A stretch of DNA of 64,000 nucleotides from an uncultured Chlamydiae bacterium. GTDB lineage: Bacteria > Chlamydiota > Chlamydiia > Chlamydiales > 2-12-FULL-49-11. The notes under the pieces were generated by a model, which was given only the letters and a program-made list of their open reading frames with translations, made no database searches and was not told where the DNA came from. The translations under genes and the position numbers were made by a program. This document shows, piece after piece, positions 16,982 through 25,652 of this stretch. Within the stretch, counting starts at the first letter, position 1. Each line of letters opens with the position of its first letter. The DNA lies in assembly GCA_937996705.1 (NCBI GenBank), contig CALKUQ010000018.1, positions 154,369 to 218,368 on the forward strand. The letters run 5' to 3'.

Positions 16982-18517
16982 TTAATCTTTCATTGAAAGT
17001 AAAAATTCGGTGTTGCTGTTCGTCTTTTTTAGCCTGGAAAGCAAAAGATTCATAGCGTCAATAGGAGAGAGATCTGCAACTGCCTGTCTAAGTTTGTAAA
17101 CTTTTTCTAGTTCAGAGGGGTGGTAGAGGAGTTCTTCTTTCCTTGTTCCACTTTTTATCAGATCAATCGCCGGGAATGTTCTTCGATCAGCAAGTCTTCT
17201 GTCGAGAACAAGCTCCATATTACCTGTACCTTTAAATTCTTCATAGATGACTTCATCCATTTTAGATCCCGTATCGATTAGGGCAGATGCGATAATCGTA
17301 AGGGAACCACCCTCTTCAAGATTCCTAGCAGCTCCGAAAAATCTCTTCGGTTTATGAAGGGCGTTTGCGTCGACCCCCCCTGTTAAAATTCTTCCTGAAT
17401 GAGGCTGAACTGTATTATAGGCTCTTGCAAGTCTAGTAATAGAGTCAAGGATGATTACGACATCTTGACCTTGTTCAACAAGTCTCTTTGCCTTTTCAAT
17501 GCACATCTCAGCTACTTGGCAATGTCTTTCTGGAGGTTCATCAAAGGTTGATGAAATTACCTCTCCTTTTACAAGTCTTTGCATGTCAGTAACTTCTTCT
17601 GGCCGCTCATCAATAAGAAGGACTATCAATTTGATATTTTTTTCGTTTCTAGAAATTGAATGAATAATATTTTGAAGGAGAATTGTTTTACCTGCTTTGG
17701 GTGGTGCAACAATAAGACCCCTTTGTCCTTTACCAATAGGCGTTATTAGGTCTAAAATTCTTGAGGAGTAGTTGTCCTTATCGGTCTCCATTAAAATTCT
17801 TTTATTCGGGTGGAGGGGAGTCAAATTATCAAAAGAGATTCGTTCCTTCATTTCTGATGGAACAATCCCATTAATTTTTTCGACTTTTTGAAGGGCAAAA
17901 TATTTTTCCTTTTCTTTAGGCGATCTGAGTTCTCCGTAGAGTTCGTCCCCCTTTTTAAGTCCAAAGCGACGAATTTGAGCAGGGGAGACGTAAAGGTCTT
18001 CTGCTGAAGGGAGGTAGTTGTAGTTGGGTGATCTTAAAAATCCAAAACCATCGGGTAGAACTTCTAGAGTCCCCTCTCCCACAAGAACTTCATTTGGAGA
18101 AGCGCTTTTTTGTTTTACTATTTCAAAAACAATTTGTGATCTAGAGAGTGAACCAACATTGGCAATTCCCGTTGCATGGGCGTATTTGGTAAGCTCTTCG
18201 ATGTTCATTCGCTGAAGTTCAGCAATTTTTGTGATGGAGACCTCTCCTGTTCTTACAGGCACCTGATCGTTGTCAGCATCATCCATTTCAGGAAGACCAG
18301 ATTGATTCACTTGGTGGGCCGATTCTTTTCTTCGATTAGAGTAATTAGACTTTCCGTAATGAGGCTTATGATAGCGTTGTTGTCTAGGTTGGTCATGTTT
18401 TTCTTGGGGGGGCCGCTCTTGTTGAGGTCTCTCTTGTTGAACTCTTTCTTGTGGAGGCTTTTCTTGTTGGATGGGTGTATTTGTAGACATTGATTTCTCT
18501 GGGTTTTCTTGGTTCAT
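16982..18517 (-). CDS. rho: Transcription termination factor Rho
   Basis: Rho is the hexameric RNA helicase that ends untranslated transcripts. The 511 residues include an unusual N-terminal extension of about 90 residues rich in Gln, Glu, Pro and Arg (repeats of QQER/PPQE), likely disordered, before the helix-extended-loop-helix (about 93-140), the cold-shock-like RNA-binding domain (about 145-210), Walker A APPKAGKT (271-278), Walker B VVIILD (353-358) and the Q/R loops (HSGRILTGGVD, then RNLEEGGSLT). The ATG has AAGGA six bases upstream and starts 7 bp after coaE. The position next to coaE and polA is chlamydial. Confidence 0.97.
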   Translation of the reverse strand: MNQENPEKSMSTNTPIQQEKPPQERVQQERPQQERPPQEKHDQPRQQRYHKPHYGKSNYSNRRKESAHQVNQSGLPEMDDADNDQVPVRTGEVSITKIAELQRMNIEELTKYAHATGIANVGSLSRSQIVFEIVKQKSASPNEVLVGEGTLEVLPDGFGFLRSPNYNYLPSAEDLYVSPAQIRRFGLKKGDELYGELRSPKEKEKYFALQKVEKINGIVPSEMKERISFDNLTPLHPNKRILMETDKDNYSSRILDLITPIGKGQRGLIVAPPKAGKTILLQNIIHSISRNEKNIKLIVLLIDERPEEVTDMQRLVKGEVISSTFDEPPERHCQVAEMCIEKAKRLVEQGQDVVIILDSITRLARAYNTVQPHSGRILTGGVDANALHKPKRFFGAARNLEEGGSLTIIASALIDTGSKMDEVIYEEFKGTGNMELVLDRRLADRRTFPAIDLIKSGTRKEELLYHPSELEKVYKLRQAVADLSPIDAMNLLLSRLKKTNSNTEFLLSMKD

Positions 18518-18524
18518 AGTGTCC

Positions 18525-19112
18525 TTACAGGATGTTTTCTATCTGGTTGTTTAGGTTCTCAAACGAACCATTATTTTCTATAATATAATGAGATTTAGCT
18601 AGTTTTTCAGCCTCGTCTACAAATCTTTCGCTTCTGGATTCAAAGTGGCTTACCCCAGTTCGTTTTTTTCGAAGATCTTGGTCAGCTTTTACGTAAATAA
18701 TTGTATCAAACCAAGGATCTAGCCCGATCTCAAAAAGGAGGGGAAATTCAACAGCAAAGGCGGTGTAGTCAGGGGAGTCTTTCATATAGGTGTAGCTCTC
18801 TTGAATCGTATTCACAACAATGGGGTGAAGAAGGTCCTCTAATGCTTTTAATTTTAATGGGTCACTAAAAACTTGATCTCCAAGCAATTTTCTATCTACT
18901 TTACCTTCGGAGAGTACATTGTCACCAAACATTTCTTTAATTTTCTGAATTACTAAAATGTCATTAGAAAGAAGGTTGTGAACAATATCATCTGCCTTTA
19001 GAACATAAGCACCGCGAGCTTTTAAAGACTCGCATACAGTACTTTTCCCTGCAGATACAGTACCAGTAATTGCAATCTTTCTTATTTTAGCACTCCCCCC
19101 AATTTTTTCCAA
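18525..19112 (-). CDS. coaE: Dephospho-CoA kinase
   Basis: CoaE phosphorylates dephospho-CoA at the last step of coenzyme A synthesis. The P-loop GTVSAGKST, the LKADDIVHNLL segment and FAVEFPLLFEIG with YVKADQDLRKKR identify the family; the length (about 190) is normal. The start is unusual: the only NTG upstream of the P-loop is TTG at 19112, inside polA and without a binding site, whereas the family-typical N-terminus would begin at an ATA codon (19085-19083), 1 bp after the polA stop and behind GGGGGGAG. Coordinates use the TTG; the ATA start is a real alternative. Confidence 0.9.
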   Translation of the reverse strand: MEKIGGSAKIRKIAITGTVSAGKSTVCESLKARGAYVLKADDIVHNLLSNDILVIQKIKEMFGDNVLSEGKVDRKLLGDQVFSDPLKLKALEDLLHPIVVNTIQESYTYMKDSPDYTAFAVEFPLLFEIGLDPWFDTIIYVKADQDLRKKRTGVSHFESRSERFVDEAEKLAKSHYIIENNGSFENLNNQIENIL

Positions 19113-21756
19113 AAGAAATATCGACCCGTAGTGGCACTTTCAACGGAAAAATCGCTTCCATAATACCAGAAATAATTTGAGCTGATTGCTCTACATCCTC
19201 ATCAGGACATTCAAAAATCAATTCATCATGGATTTGAAGGACTAAAAAGTCTCTTCTTTTTGTATCAATAATTTTTTTATCAATCGCAATCATTGCCATT
19301 TTTATAATATCTGCTTGCGTCCCTTGAATCGGGGCATTCACTGCAAGGCGTTCTGCTTGGGATTTGAGCATTCCATTTTTACTTAAAATATCGGGTAAAA
19401 GCCGCTCTCTACCAAATAAGGTGGTGGCTCGACCGCTGTTTCGAGCATCTTGTTTGCATTTTTCTAAAAAGTTTTTTACTGTAGGGTATTGTTTAAAATA
19501 GATTTCAATGAAGCTGGAAGCCTCTTTTACGCTGATTCCTAACTGTTTAGACAATCCAAACGCCTGCTGTCCGTAAATAAGTCCAAAATTGACTGCTTTT
19601 GCTTTCGATCGCATCTCGTCTGTTACTTCTGATAGAGGTAGGCCAAAAACCATGGAAGCGCACGATTTGTGAATGTCTTCATTGTTTTTAAAAGCAGCAA
19701 TTAGATGGGGGTCTTCAGAGAAGTGGGCTAGGAGGCGGAGTTCAATTTGCGAGTAGTCGCAAGAGAGAAAGCTCCATCCAGGTTTAGGCTTAAAAGCCTC
19801 TCTTATTTTTTTTCCTTCAGGTCTCCGTATTGGAATGTTTTGTAAATTGGGATTTGTGGAGGAGAGTCTACCTGTTGCTGTTCCTGATTGATTAAAGGTT
19901 GAGTGAATTCTGTGGGTAAGGGGATTGATCTGTTCTGGAAGGGCGTCAATATAGGTCGATCTGAGTTTTTCCAGGGTTCGGTATTCGAGCACAAGATCGA
20001 CAATCGGGTAGTCTCCAGAGAGCTCCTCAAGAACTTCTGCGTTGGTTGAGTAACCGGTTAAGGTTTTCTTTCCTGGGGGTGGGATTTGGAGTTTTTCAAA
20101 CAAAATCTGGCTTAGTTGCTTGGGGGAATTGATATTAAATTCTTCTCCGGCCATAGAATAAATTTTCTTTACTAGAGATTCAAGTTGTGTATGAAATTCG
20201 ATAGATAGGTTGGAGAGTACCTCACGATCGACGTAAATACCCCGTCGCTCCATTTGAAACAAGATAGGCAAAAGGGGCATCTCCATTTCACTAAAGAGTT
20301 TCCAAAGAGAGCGCTCTTTGAGCTCTTTTTCAAACACCTCTTTGAGTCTAAGCGTGTAATCCACATCTTCTCCACAATAGTTAGTCACCAGGTTGTGAGG
20401 TACGTCTATCATGGAAATTTGACCCTTCTTTCCGATTAAGGTTTCAATCGGAATTTTGGCATGTCCAAATTTTTCTAGCGTAAGGGTGTCTAGATTGTGC
20501 CTGTTGCTGTGGGCATTTAACAGGTATGAGGCAATCATAGTGTCAAAACCTGCATTTTTGATCTCTATCCCGTGATTTAGTAGAGTGTGCATATCGTATT
20601 TGATGTTGTGTCCGATAAATGAGATAGATCGGTTTTCTAGGAGGGGTTTTAGGTGCTCTAACGCTACAGATGCTGGGATTTTGTGGTTAAGGGGGATATA
20701 GTAGATATGACTCGGATCTGTTCCGAGGCCGATTCCGACTACTTTTGCAAGCATGGGCTCAACAGAAGTGGTCTCTGTGTCTATTGCAATCTCTTTTTTG
20801 GAGGAAAGTTCTGCAATAACATTTTTTAAAGCAGTCTCATCCTCGATTAAACGATAGGCCGTCTTTTTTTCTAGACGGGGGCTCTCTGGAATTAATTCTT
20901 TTATTAGGGAGTGAAAATCCATTTCTGTGAAAAGTTCTTTGAGTTTATCGGCTTTCATCTCTTTAAGCTGGTAAAAAGGGATCTCTTGAGGAATAGAGAC
21001 GTTGGTTTGTATCGTTGCTAACTTTCTACTGATTAGAGCCAGCTCTTTGTACGTTTTGAATTTTTCAATCAGTTTTTGACTTTCCAAAATCTCGGGTTTT
21101 TCTAAAATTGTCTCTAAAGATTGGAATTTTCTGAGTAAATCGGAGGCTGTCTTTGGTCCACAACCAGCAACTCCTGGAATATTGTCTGAAGCATCTCCCA
21201 TGATTGCTAAATAATCAATTACTTGTTCAGGCTGAATTCCATAAATAGATTCTACCCCTTTTCGATCAATGATAAGATTTTCTTTAAAGGTGTTCAAAAC
21301 AAAAACTTTATCACTTACAAGCTGGCAGAGGTCTTTATCACTTGAGCAAAGGTAGGAGGAGATATTTTGTCTTTCTCCCCATTTTGCTATCGATCCGATA
21401 GTGTCATCTGCTTCAACTTCTTCAATTTGGAGGAGGGGGATCCCAGCAAATTCGCAATATTGCCTTGCCAGATTGATCTGTGGGAGTAAATCCTCGGGCA
21501 TTGCTGTTCTGTGGGCTTTGTACTCTTTATAGATCTCTGTTCTCGACTTTTTATTGTTCGGTCCGTCAAAGACGCAGACCATGTGAGTCGGATGAAAGTC
21601 CTTCATCAGTTTTTGGAGAGATCGGATAAAACCAAAAAGGGCGTTAGTAGAAGCGCCCTTAGGGTTTGTCATTTTTCTGATTGCAAAATAAGCTCTGTAA
21701 AGATAGTTAGAGGCATCGATTACAAAAAGTTTATTTGAGTCTGTCGTTTGTGTCAT
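19087..21756 (-). CDS. polA: DNA polymerase I
   Basis: PolA (889 residues) removes RNA primers and fills repair gaps. Three domains are visible: the 5' nuclease (about 1-290; FVIDASNYLYRAYF, CVFDGPNNKKSRTEIYKEYK, EVEADDTIGS, SSDKDLCQLV), a 3'-5' exonuclease that seems intact (IDTETT with D326/E328, NIKYDMHTL with D388, CGEDVDYTLRL), and the polymerase (SCDYSQIELRLLAHFSED, KAVNFGLIYGQ, IHDELIFECPDED). The usual catalytic acids are present. Its 3' end overlaps the TTG version of coaE by 26 bp and its 5' end overlaps sppA by 26 bp, so the operon is tightly packed. Confidence 0.97.
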   Translation of the reverse strand: MTQTTDSNKLFVIDASNYLYRAYFAIRKMTNPKGASTNALFGFIRSLQKLMKDFHPTHMVCVFDGPNNKKSRTEIYKEYKAHRTAMPEDLLPQINLARQYCEFAGIPLLQIEEVEADDTIGSIAKWGERQNISSYLCSSDKDLCQLVSDKVFVLNTFKENLIIDRKGVESIYGIQPEQVIDYLAIMGDASDNIPGVAGCGPKTASDLLRKFQSLETILEKPEILESQKLIEKFKTYKELALISRKLATIQTNVSIPQEIPFYQLKEMKADKLKELFTEMDFHSLIKELIPESPRLEKKTAYRLIEDETALKNVIAELSSKKEIAIDTETTSVEPMLAKVVGIGLGTDPSHIYYIPLNHKIPASVALEHLKPLLENRSISFIGHNIKYDMHTLLNHGIEIKNAGFDTMIASYLLNAHSNRHNLDTLTLEKFGHAKIPIETLIGKKGQISMIDVPHNLVTNYCGEDVDYTLRLKEVFEKELKERSLWKLFSEMEMPLLPILFQMERRGIYVDREVLSNLSIEFHTQLESLVKKIYSMAGEEFNINSPKQLSQILFEKLQIPPPGKKTLTGYSTNAEVLEELSGDYPIVDLVLEYRTLEKLRSTYIDALPEQINPLTHRIHSTFNQSGTATGRLSSTNPNLQNIPIRRPEGKKIREAFKPKPGWSFLSCDYSQIELRLLAHFSEDPHLIAAFKNNEDIHKSCASMVFGLPLSEVTDEMRSKAKAVNFGLIYGQQAFGLSKQLGISVKEASSFIEIYFKQYPTVKNFLEKCKQDARNSGRATTLFGRERLLPDILSKNGMLKSQAERLAVNAPIQGTQADIIKMAMIAIDKKIIDTKRRDFLVLQIHDELIFECPDEDVEQSAQIISGIMEAIFPLKVPLRVDISFGKNWGEC

Positions 21757-22798
21757 AATAATACAATAGAGAATTGGTTAGCTTTCCTGAACGCTTTATT
21801 CCAAGAAGAGCATTTGCAGCCTCTTCCACCCAAAGAGAGACCTTATTAGAAACAAGGTCTTGAAGGGGAGAGTGTTTATAATTAAAGCGGACAACTTGAT
21901 AAGAGTGTTCCTCTAATTGTGCAGATTTTGCAAGATCTTGTAACACTTCACAATAGTAGGCATTTCCGTTATCCACATAGCCATATTTTTCTCCGGTTTG
22001 ACCCGAATAAATTTGCGCTCCATAAGTTTGAACGAGCATCTCTTTAGTAAGACCCTTTGATTCTCGAGCCTTGGCAACAAGATCGGTAAATTGGCTGTAA
22101 GACTCTTTTACAATTGTAATTATGTCGTTGTAGGGAGAGGATCCTTCAGGAAGTTTTGTAAATGGAGGATATTTCTCTTTATAGAGGCCTTCTGCAACTG
22201 TGACAGAATCAATTCCATGGGTTTGCATAAATTGCCAAAAATTAAAGCCGATACCCCACTTTGCTCCCACAGATCCTACGATGGAAGAGGGGCTTGCATA
22301 AATTTTATCTGCGGAGCAGGCGATCATATACCCCCCTGAAGCGCACACTCCTGGTGTGTAGGCGTAAACAGGGACATTATACTTTGCTTTGTATCTGCAA
22401 ACCGCTTGATAAATTAAATCGCTGTCAATTGCTCCCCCCCCTGGAGAATCAATATAGAGGAGAACGGCTTTGACTCTATTGTTTTTAAGGGCCCCTTTTC
22501 TAGAGACACGAAGAAAACTTTCAATGCTAGAACCATTTAAATGGGTCTCCCCGATGACTCCTGTGAGGTCGACTTGTAAAATGACAGGTGTAGTTTCGGG
22601 AAGAATTGTTGTATCTCCTTCAGCATTAGGCAATATTTGCATCTCAATATATTCTTCTTCCATTTTGTAGGGGCTTGTAAAAAGACCAGCTACTACTGTA
22701 AAGATCGCTAAAGCAAGGACAATTCCTATAACTGCCAAAAAGGTATTAAAAAAGGATCTAATTGCCGAAACAAAAATGGACTCTCTCACGATTTGCAT
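21731..22798 (-). CDS. sppA: Signal peptide peptidase SppA/SohB (S49 serine protease)
   Basis: This encodes a 355-residue membrane-bound S49 peptidase that degrades cleaved signal peptides. One N-terminal membrane segment (about 15-41) is followed by the S49 domain with YIDSPGGGAIDSDL (115-128), catalytic Ser in VCASGGYMIACSAD (S154), the SSIVGSVGAKWGI block and the candidate general-base Lys in GLYKEKYPPF (K207). The length fits the short SohB/SppA forms with one protease domain. It precedes polA and follows pgsA in the housekeeping run; in C. trachomatis the gene called sohB is also beside polA. Confidence 0.93.
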   Translation of the reverse strand: MQIVRESIFVSAIRSFFNTFLAVIGIVLALAIFTVVAGLFTSPYKMEEEYIEMQILPNAEGDTTILPETTPVILQVDLTGVIGETHLNGSSIESFLRVSRKGALKNNRVKAVLLYIDSPGGGAIDSDLIYQAVCRYKAKYNVPVYAYTPGVCASGGYMIACSADKIYASPSSIVGSVGAKWGIGFNFWQFMQTHGIDSVTVAEGLYKEKYPPFTKLPEGSSPYNDIITIVKESYSQFTDLVAKARESKGLTKEMLVQTYGAQIYSGQTGEKYGYVDNGNAYYCEVLQDLAKSAQLEEHSYQVVRFNYKHSPLQDLVSNKVSLWVEEAANALLGIKRSGKLTNSLLYYYDTNDRLK

Positions 22799-22886
22799 AC
22801 CACACCTTTATTTAGTAAAATTCAAGCTTACCAATACGGGCTAGAAAAGATCAACCTCTAAATAGCTGATAGAGATCTAAGGGATA

Positions 22887-23396
22887 TTAGACCTTTTCTT
22901 TTCTTGGCTTCAGCGTAAAGAAGAGCTCAAGGAAGACGCATAGTCCAAGAGCAATGAAGATAAAGAAAAAGAGGTAGGTAGGCTTGATATTAAGGGATAG
23001 AAGAAAAAGGACGAGGAATTGGAGTGATGTCGTAGCTTTTCCCCACCAAAGGGATCGGTAGTTGTACCCTTTCCATGCGTTTTTTAAGAGGAGATAAAAG
23101 GAGAAAGCTAGCAAGACCATGTCTCTAGAGAGCATTGTTAGTACTTCCCAACCTGAGAGGGCATTTTCGTAGTATAATATTGAAAGGACAAAGAAAACGA
23201 AAAACTTGTCCATTAGAGGGTCTAAAATAGCGCCGAGTTTTGTTGTATGTTTGTAGCGTCTGGCAAGATATCCATCAATGCAGTCTGTTAAAATAGCTAC
23301 TACTATGACTGCTGCCCTAACATCAACCCTGTTAATGAGGAATAAAAATGCAAGCGGCCCCCTAATTAAGCTCAGTAAATTCGATACAGTAAACAT
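22887..23396 (-). CDS. pgsA: CDP-alcohol phosphatidyltransferase (PgsA-like)
   Basis: This encodes 169 residues with several membrane segments and the CDP-alcohol phosphotransferase signature D-G-x2-A-R-x8-G-x3-D-x3-D, seen as DCIDGYLARRYKHTTKLGAILDPLMD across about residues 38-61. The enzyme joins CDP-diacylglycerol to glycerol-3-phosphate to give phosphatidylglycerol-phosphate; phosphatidylserine or other alcohol specificity cannot be excluded from the motif. In Chlamydia a pgsA copy sits near the translocase gene at this locus. It starts 43 bp downstream of the DedA gene and is followed by sppA after 88 bp. Confidence 0.88.
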   Translation of the reverse strand: MFTVSNLLSLIRGPLAFLFLINRVDVRAAVIVVAILTDCIDGYLARRYKHTTKLGAILDPLMDKFFVFFVLSILYYENALSGWEVLTMLSRDMVLLAFSFYLLLKNAWKGYNYRSLWWGKATTSLQFLVLFLLSLNIKPTYLFFFIFIALGLCVFLELFFTLKPRKEKV

Positions 23397-23439
23397 CCCT
23401 AAATCTTATAACAAATTTCATGAATTTCCACCAGGTAGT

Positions 23440-24027
23440 TTATGCGGCGGGGTTTTTGGCCTTTTTTCTACGCCAAATAATAAAACTTATCAGCGCAGCT
23501 GTTGCAAAGAGGGAGAAGATGGCAATATTGAGGTGTTTCAGGTGGGAGAGGACGGTATCAAAATTTGAGCCAAGATTGTAGATAGTGAAGAAAAAGAGGG
23601 TTGACCAGAAGGTGCAGGCAAGAAAGTCAAACAGGGCAAATTTTTTAAACGGCACTTTTGAAAAGCCTGAAGACATGAAAAATGCGTTCCTGACTCCAAA
23701 GGGGATGAATCTACAGATAAAAAATGCAAATATCCCGAATTTTTTATAAAAAATCGCGATTTTTTCTGCCCTTTCAGGTTTTACAAATTTACCGAAACTC
23801 CTTCCAATACCGTAAGCAATCCAGGCTGAGAAGACACACCCAAGTGTGAATAGGGAATAGAGAAGATAGGTTTGTTCGGGAAGGTAATGGGCAGCTAAAA
23901 GTGCTGATAAAGTAATTAATATGTCAATGCTGATGGGAAGATTAAGCCCGGCAAGGAGGGCTAGGGAAAAAATAATCCAAGGGGCATAGGGTCCCCAGGT
24001 TACGAGAAATTCTGGATCTAACACCAT
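23440..24027 (-). CDS. DedA/VTT-domain membrane protein
   Basis: This encodes 195 residues with about five hydrophobic segments. The VTT (SNARE-associated Golgi) pattern is visible: the N-terminal NLPISIDILITLSALLA, then AYGIGRSFGKFVKPERAEK, and FAFFICRFIPFGVRNAFFMSSGFSKVPFKKF, matching the conserved F.xRF.P..R....G motif. DedA/VTT proteins act as phospholipid scramblases or flippases, including undecaprenyl-phosphate recycling in other bacteria. The ATG at 24027 has GGAG within the 3' end of the translocase gene, so the two are coupled. The C-terminal tail is basic (WRRKKAKN). Confidence 0.85.
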   Translation of the reverse strand: MVLDPEFLVTWGPYAPWIIFSLALLAGLNLPISIDILITLSALLAAHYLPEQTYLLYSLFTLGCVFSAWIAYGIGRSFGKFVKPERAEKIAIFYKKFGIFAFFICRFIPFGVRNAFFMSSGFSKVPFKKFALFDFLACTFWSTLFFFTIYNLGSNFDTVLSHLKHLNIAIFSLFATAALISFIIWRRKKAKNPAA

Positions 24028-24030
24028 GAA

Positions 24031-25587
24031 TTAAGCTCCGCTTGTTGCAGGTTTTTGTCCTTCAGGCGCCGCGTGCTCAGGAGATAATTCTGCAAATTGG
24101 AAGCCAAGTGAGCGAACAGCCCATATCCATCCTGAAAAAATTACAGCTAATATAACGGCAACAAACGGTGTGCTCATCGCAATTGTTCCGAAAAACATGA
24201 GGAGAAACTGGTGAAAGACAGAGCCTCCAGATTTTCCAAGTCTTGAGCCTACCCCATCAATTGCCGCCTTCCCTTTTAATTTGCTTTCTGCGCTGAGGGG
24301 AATAAAGGCTATTTCTTTTGTTACATCAAAAAATGTGAATTTGCTAGCTCTTGACAAAACGTTTTGTATCGCTCCGAGAAACGTGCAAAGCGCTATAGGT
24401 GTGCAGCTGAAAAAGAGAGATATCGAATTGACAAAGGGGTGATCTTTCCAAAGGAGGGTGATAAAAAAGAGCATTCCTGAGACAAAAAGGATAACTGGTG
24501 TCAAATAAGCTCCGGTCGCCCATCCAAATCTTCTAATCACTTGCCCGCAGATGAAAAATCCAAAAAAGCCCGAAGTTATCCCTGTATAGATCAATATTTT
24601 ATCCATGTAAATATTGTAGGCGCTTGCTTTGGGGCAGAGCTGCAGAAGTTGATCTTTCCAGACAACTTCGACTAGATTAAGAGATAAATTATAAGTTAAC
24701 ACAATCACAGCAATGCACAATAAATATTTCGATTTAGCTAAGTATGCGAAATTTTTCCTGATCCCCATTTTTATCGGATTAGGCTTTGTGTGAGATAGAG
24801 GTTCGCTGTGTGCGAGCTCTTTTTGAAGGCTTGTGTGGGTGAGCCATCTATAGAGAAAGATAATTGCAAGGCCTGCTCCTACAATCACTGAAGTGATAGC
24901 CATTAAGCTGTGACCCCAGGAATCGCCATGACCTACAAGCTTAGTAAAGAGAAATTCGCTTGATAAGAGGATCCCGATAAAGCCGGCGCAGATGGTTGCA
25001 ATATTTGCACCTACTCCTAAGATCGAATAAAATCGTTTAGCCTCTTTTACAGAAGTTACTTCATTGGCAAATCCCCAGAAGAGGACGTGCATGATAATGG
25101 TTCCCCAAAGTTCACTCATGATATAAAAGAGGGAGAAGGTCCAGTTTCGAAAAATTGCTATAAGTCCTTGCATTCCAATTGGCAAAACCTTTTCAAGCTT
25201 GTCTGCAAGAGAGTGGGGGTGAAGGTAGTCTTGTAGAGGATAGAGGACGAAGCCAAAGATAAAAAAGAATCCAATAAAGGCAGACATCATGATGTAAAAA
25301 ACTTTTTCACGGGTATACTTATTGGAAAGTCTTGTAAAAATTAAAGTACTAAGGAAAGCCATGGGTAGGATCGCCCACACTTTAATATAAGGAATCACCA
25401 TTGCGCCTGAGTGAGGGGCTGTAATTAACAGAGAGTCTTTGGCAGCGCGTAATAAACTGTAATTAAATACAATAAGTGAGTAGATAAGGAGCATTGGCAG
25501 AAATTTTTTAATTTCAAATCTATGTATAGGCCAAAACAACTTACGCAACGACCCAAATATGGGGGCAGTTGTGCCTGAGGTAGTCAT
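24031..25587 (-). CDS. ATP/ADP translocase family nucleotide transporter (NTT)
   Basis: This encodes 518 residues with about 11-12 membrane segments and the Tlc/NTT hallmarks near the N-terminus: FLPMLLIYSLIVFNYSLLRAAKDSLLIT and IPYIKVWAILPMAFLSTLIFTRLSNKY, then ELWGTIIMHVLFWGFANEVTSVKEAKRFYSILG. These carriers let obligate intracellular bacteria exchange ATP for ADP with the host or import nucleotides; which type this is cannot be read from the sequence, although the neighbours (polA, sppA, pgsA) match the C. trachomatis second NTT locus. The C-terminus is a short Ala/Pro/Gly-rich cytosolic tail. It is the strongest lifestyle marker in the window. Confidence 0.95.
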   Translation of the reverse strand: MTTSGTTAPIFGSLRKLFWPIHRFEIKKFLPMLLIYSLIVFNYSLLRAAKDSLLITAPHSGAMVIPYIKVWAILPMAFLSTLIFTRLSNKYTREKVFYIMMSAFIGFFFIFGFVLYPLQDYLHPHSLADKLEKVLPIGMQGLIAIFRNWTFSLFYIMSELWGTIIMHVLFWGFANEVTSVKEAKRFYSILGVGANIATICAGFIGILLSSEFLFTKLVGHGDSWGHSLMAITSVIVGAGLAIIFLYRWLTHTSLQKELAHSEPLSHTKPNPIKMGIRKNFAYLAKSKYLLCIAVIVLTYNLSLNLVEVVWKDQLLQLCPKASAYNIYMDKILIYTGITSGFFGFFICGQVIRRFGWATGAYLTPVILFVSGMLFFITLLWKDHPFVNSISLFFSCTPIALCTFLGAIQNVLSRASKFTFFDVTKEIAFIPLSAESKLKGKAAIDGVGSRLGKSGGSVFHQFLLMFFGTIAMSTPFVAVILAVIFSGWIWAVRSLGFQFAELSPEHAAPEGQKPATSGA

Positions 25588-25652
25588 AGAGCGCTCAAAT
25601 CCTTATTTAGATTTTTGGTTCCTTGAATAGACTCATTATTCCTTATCTGGCC

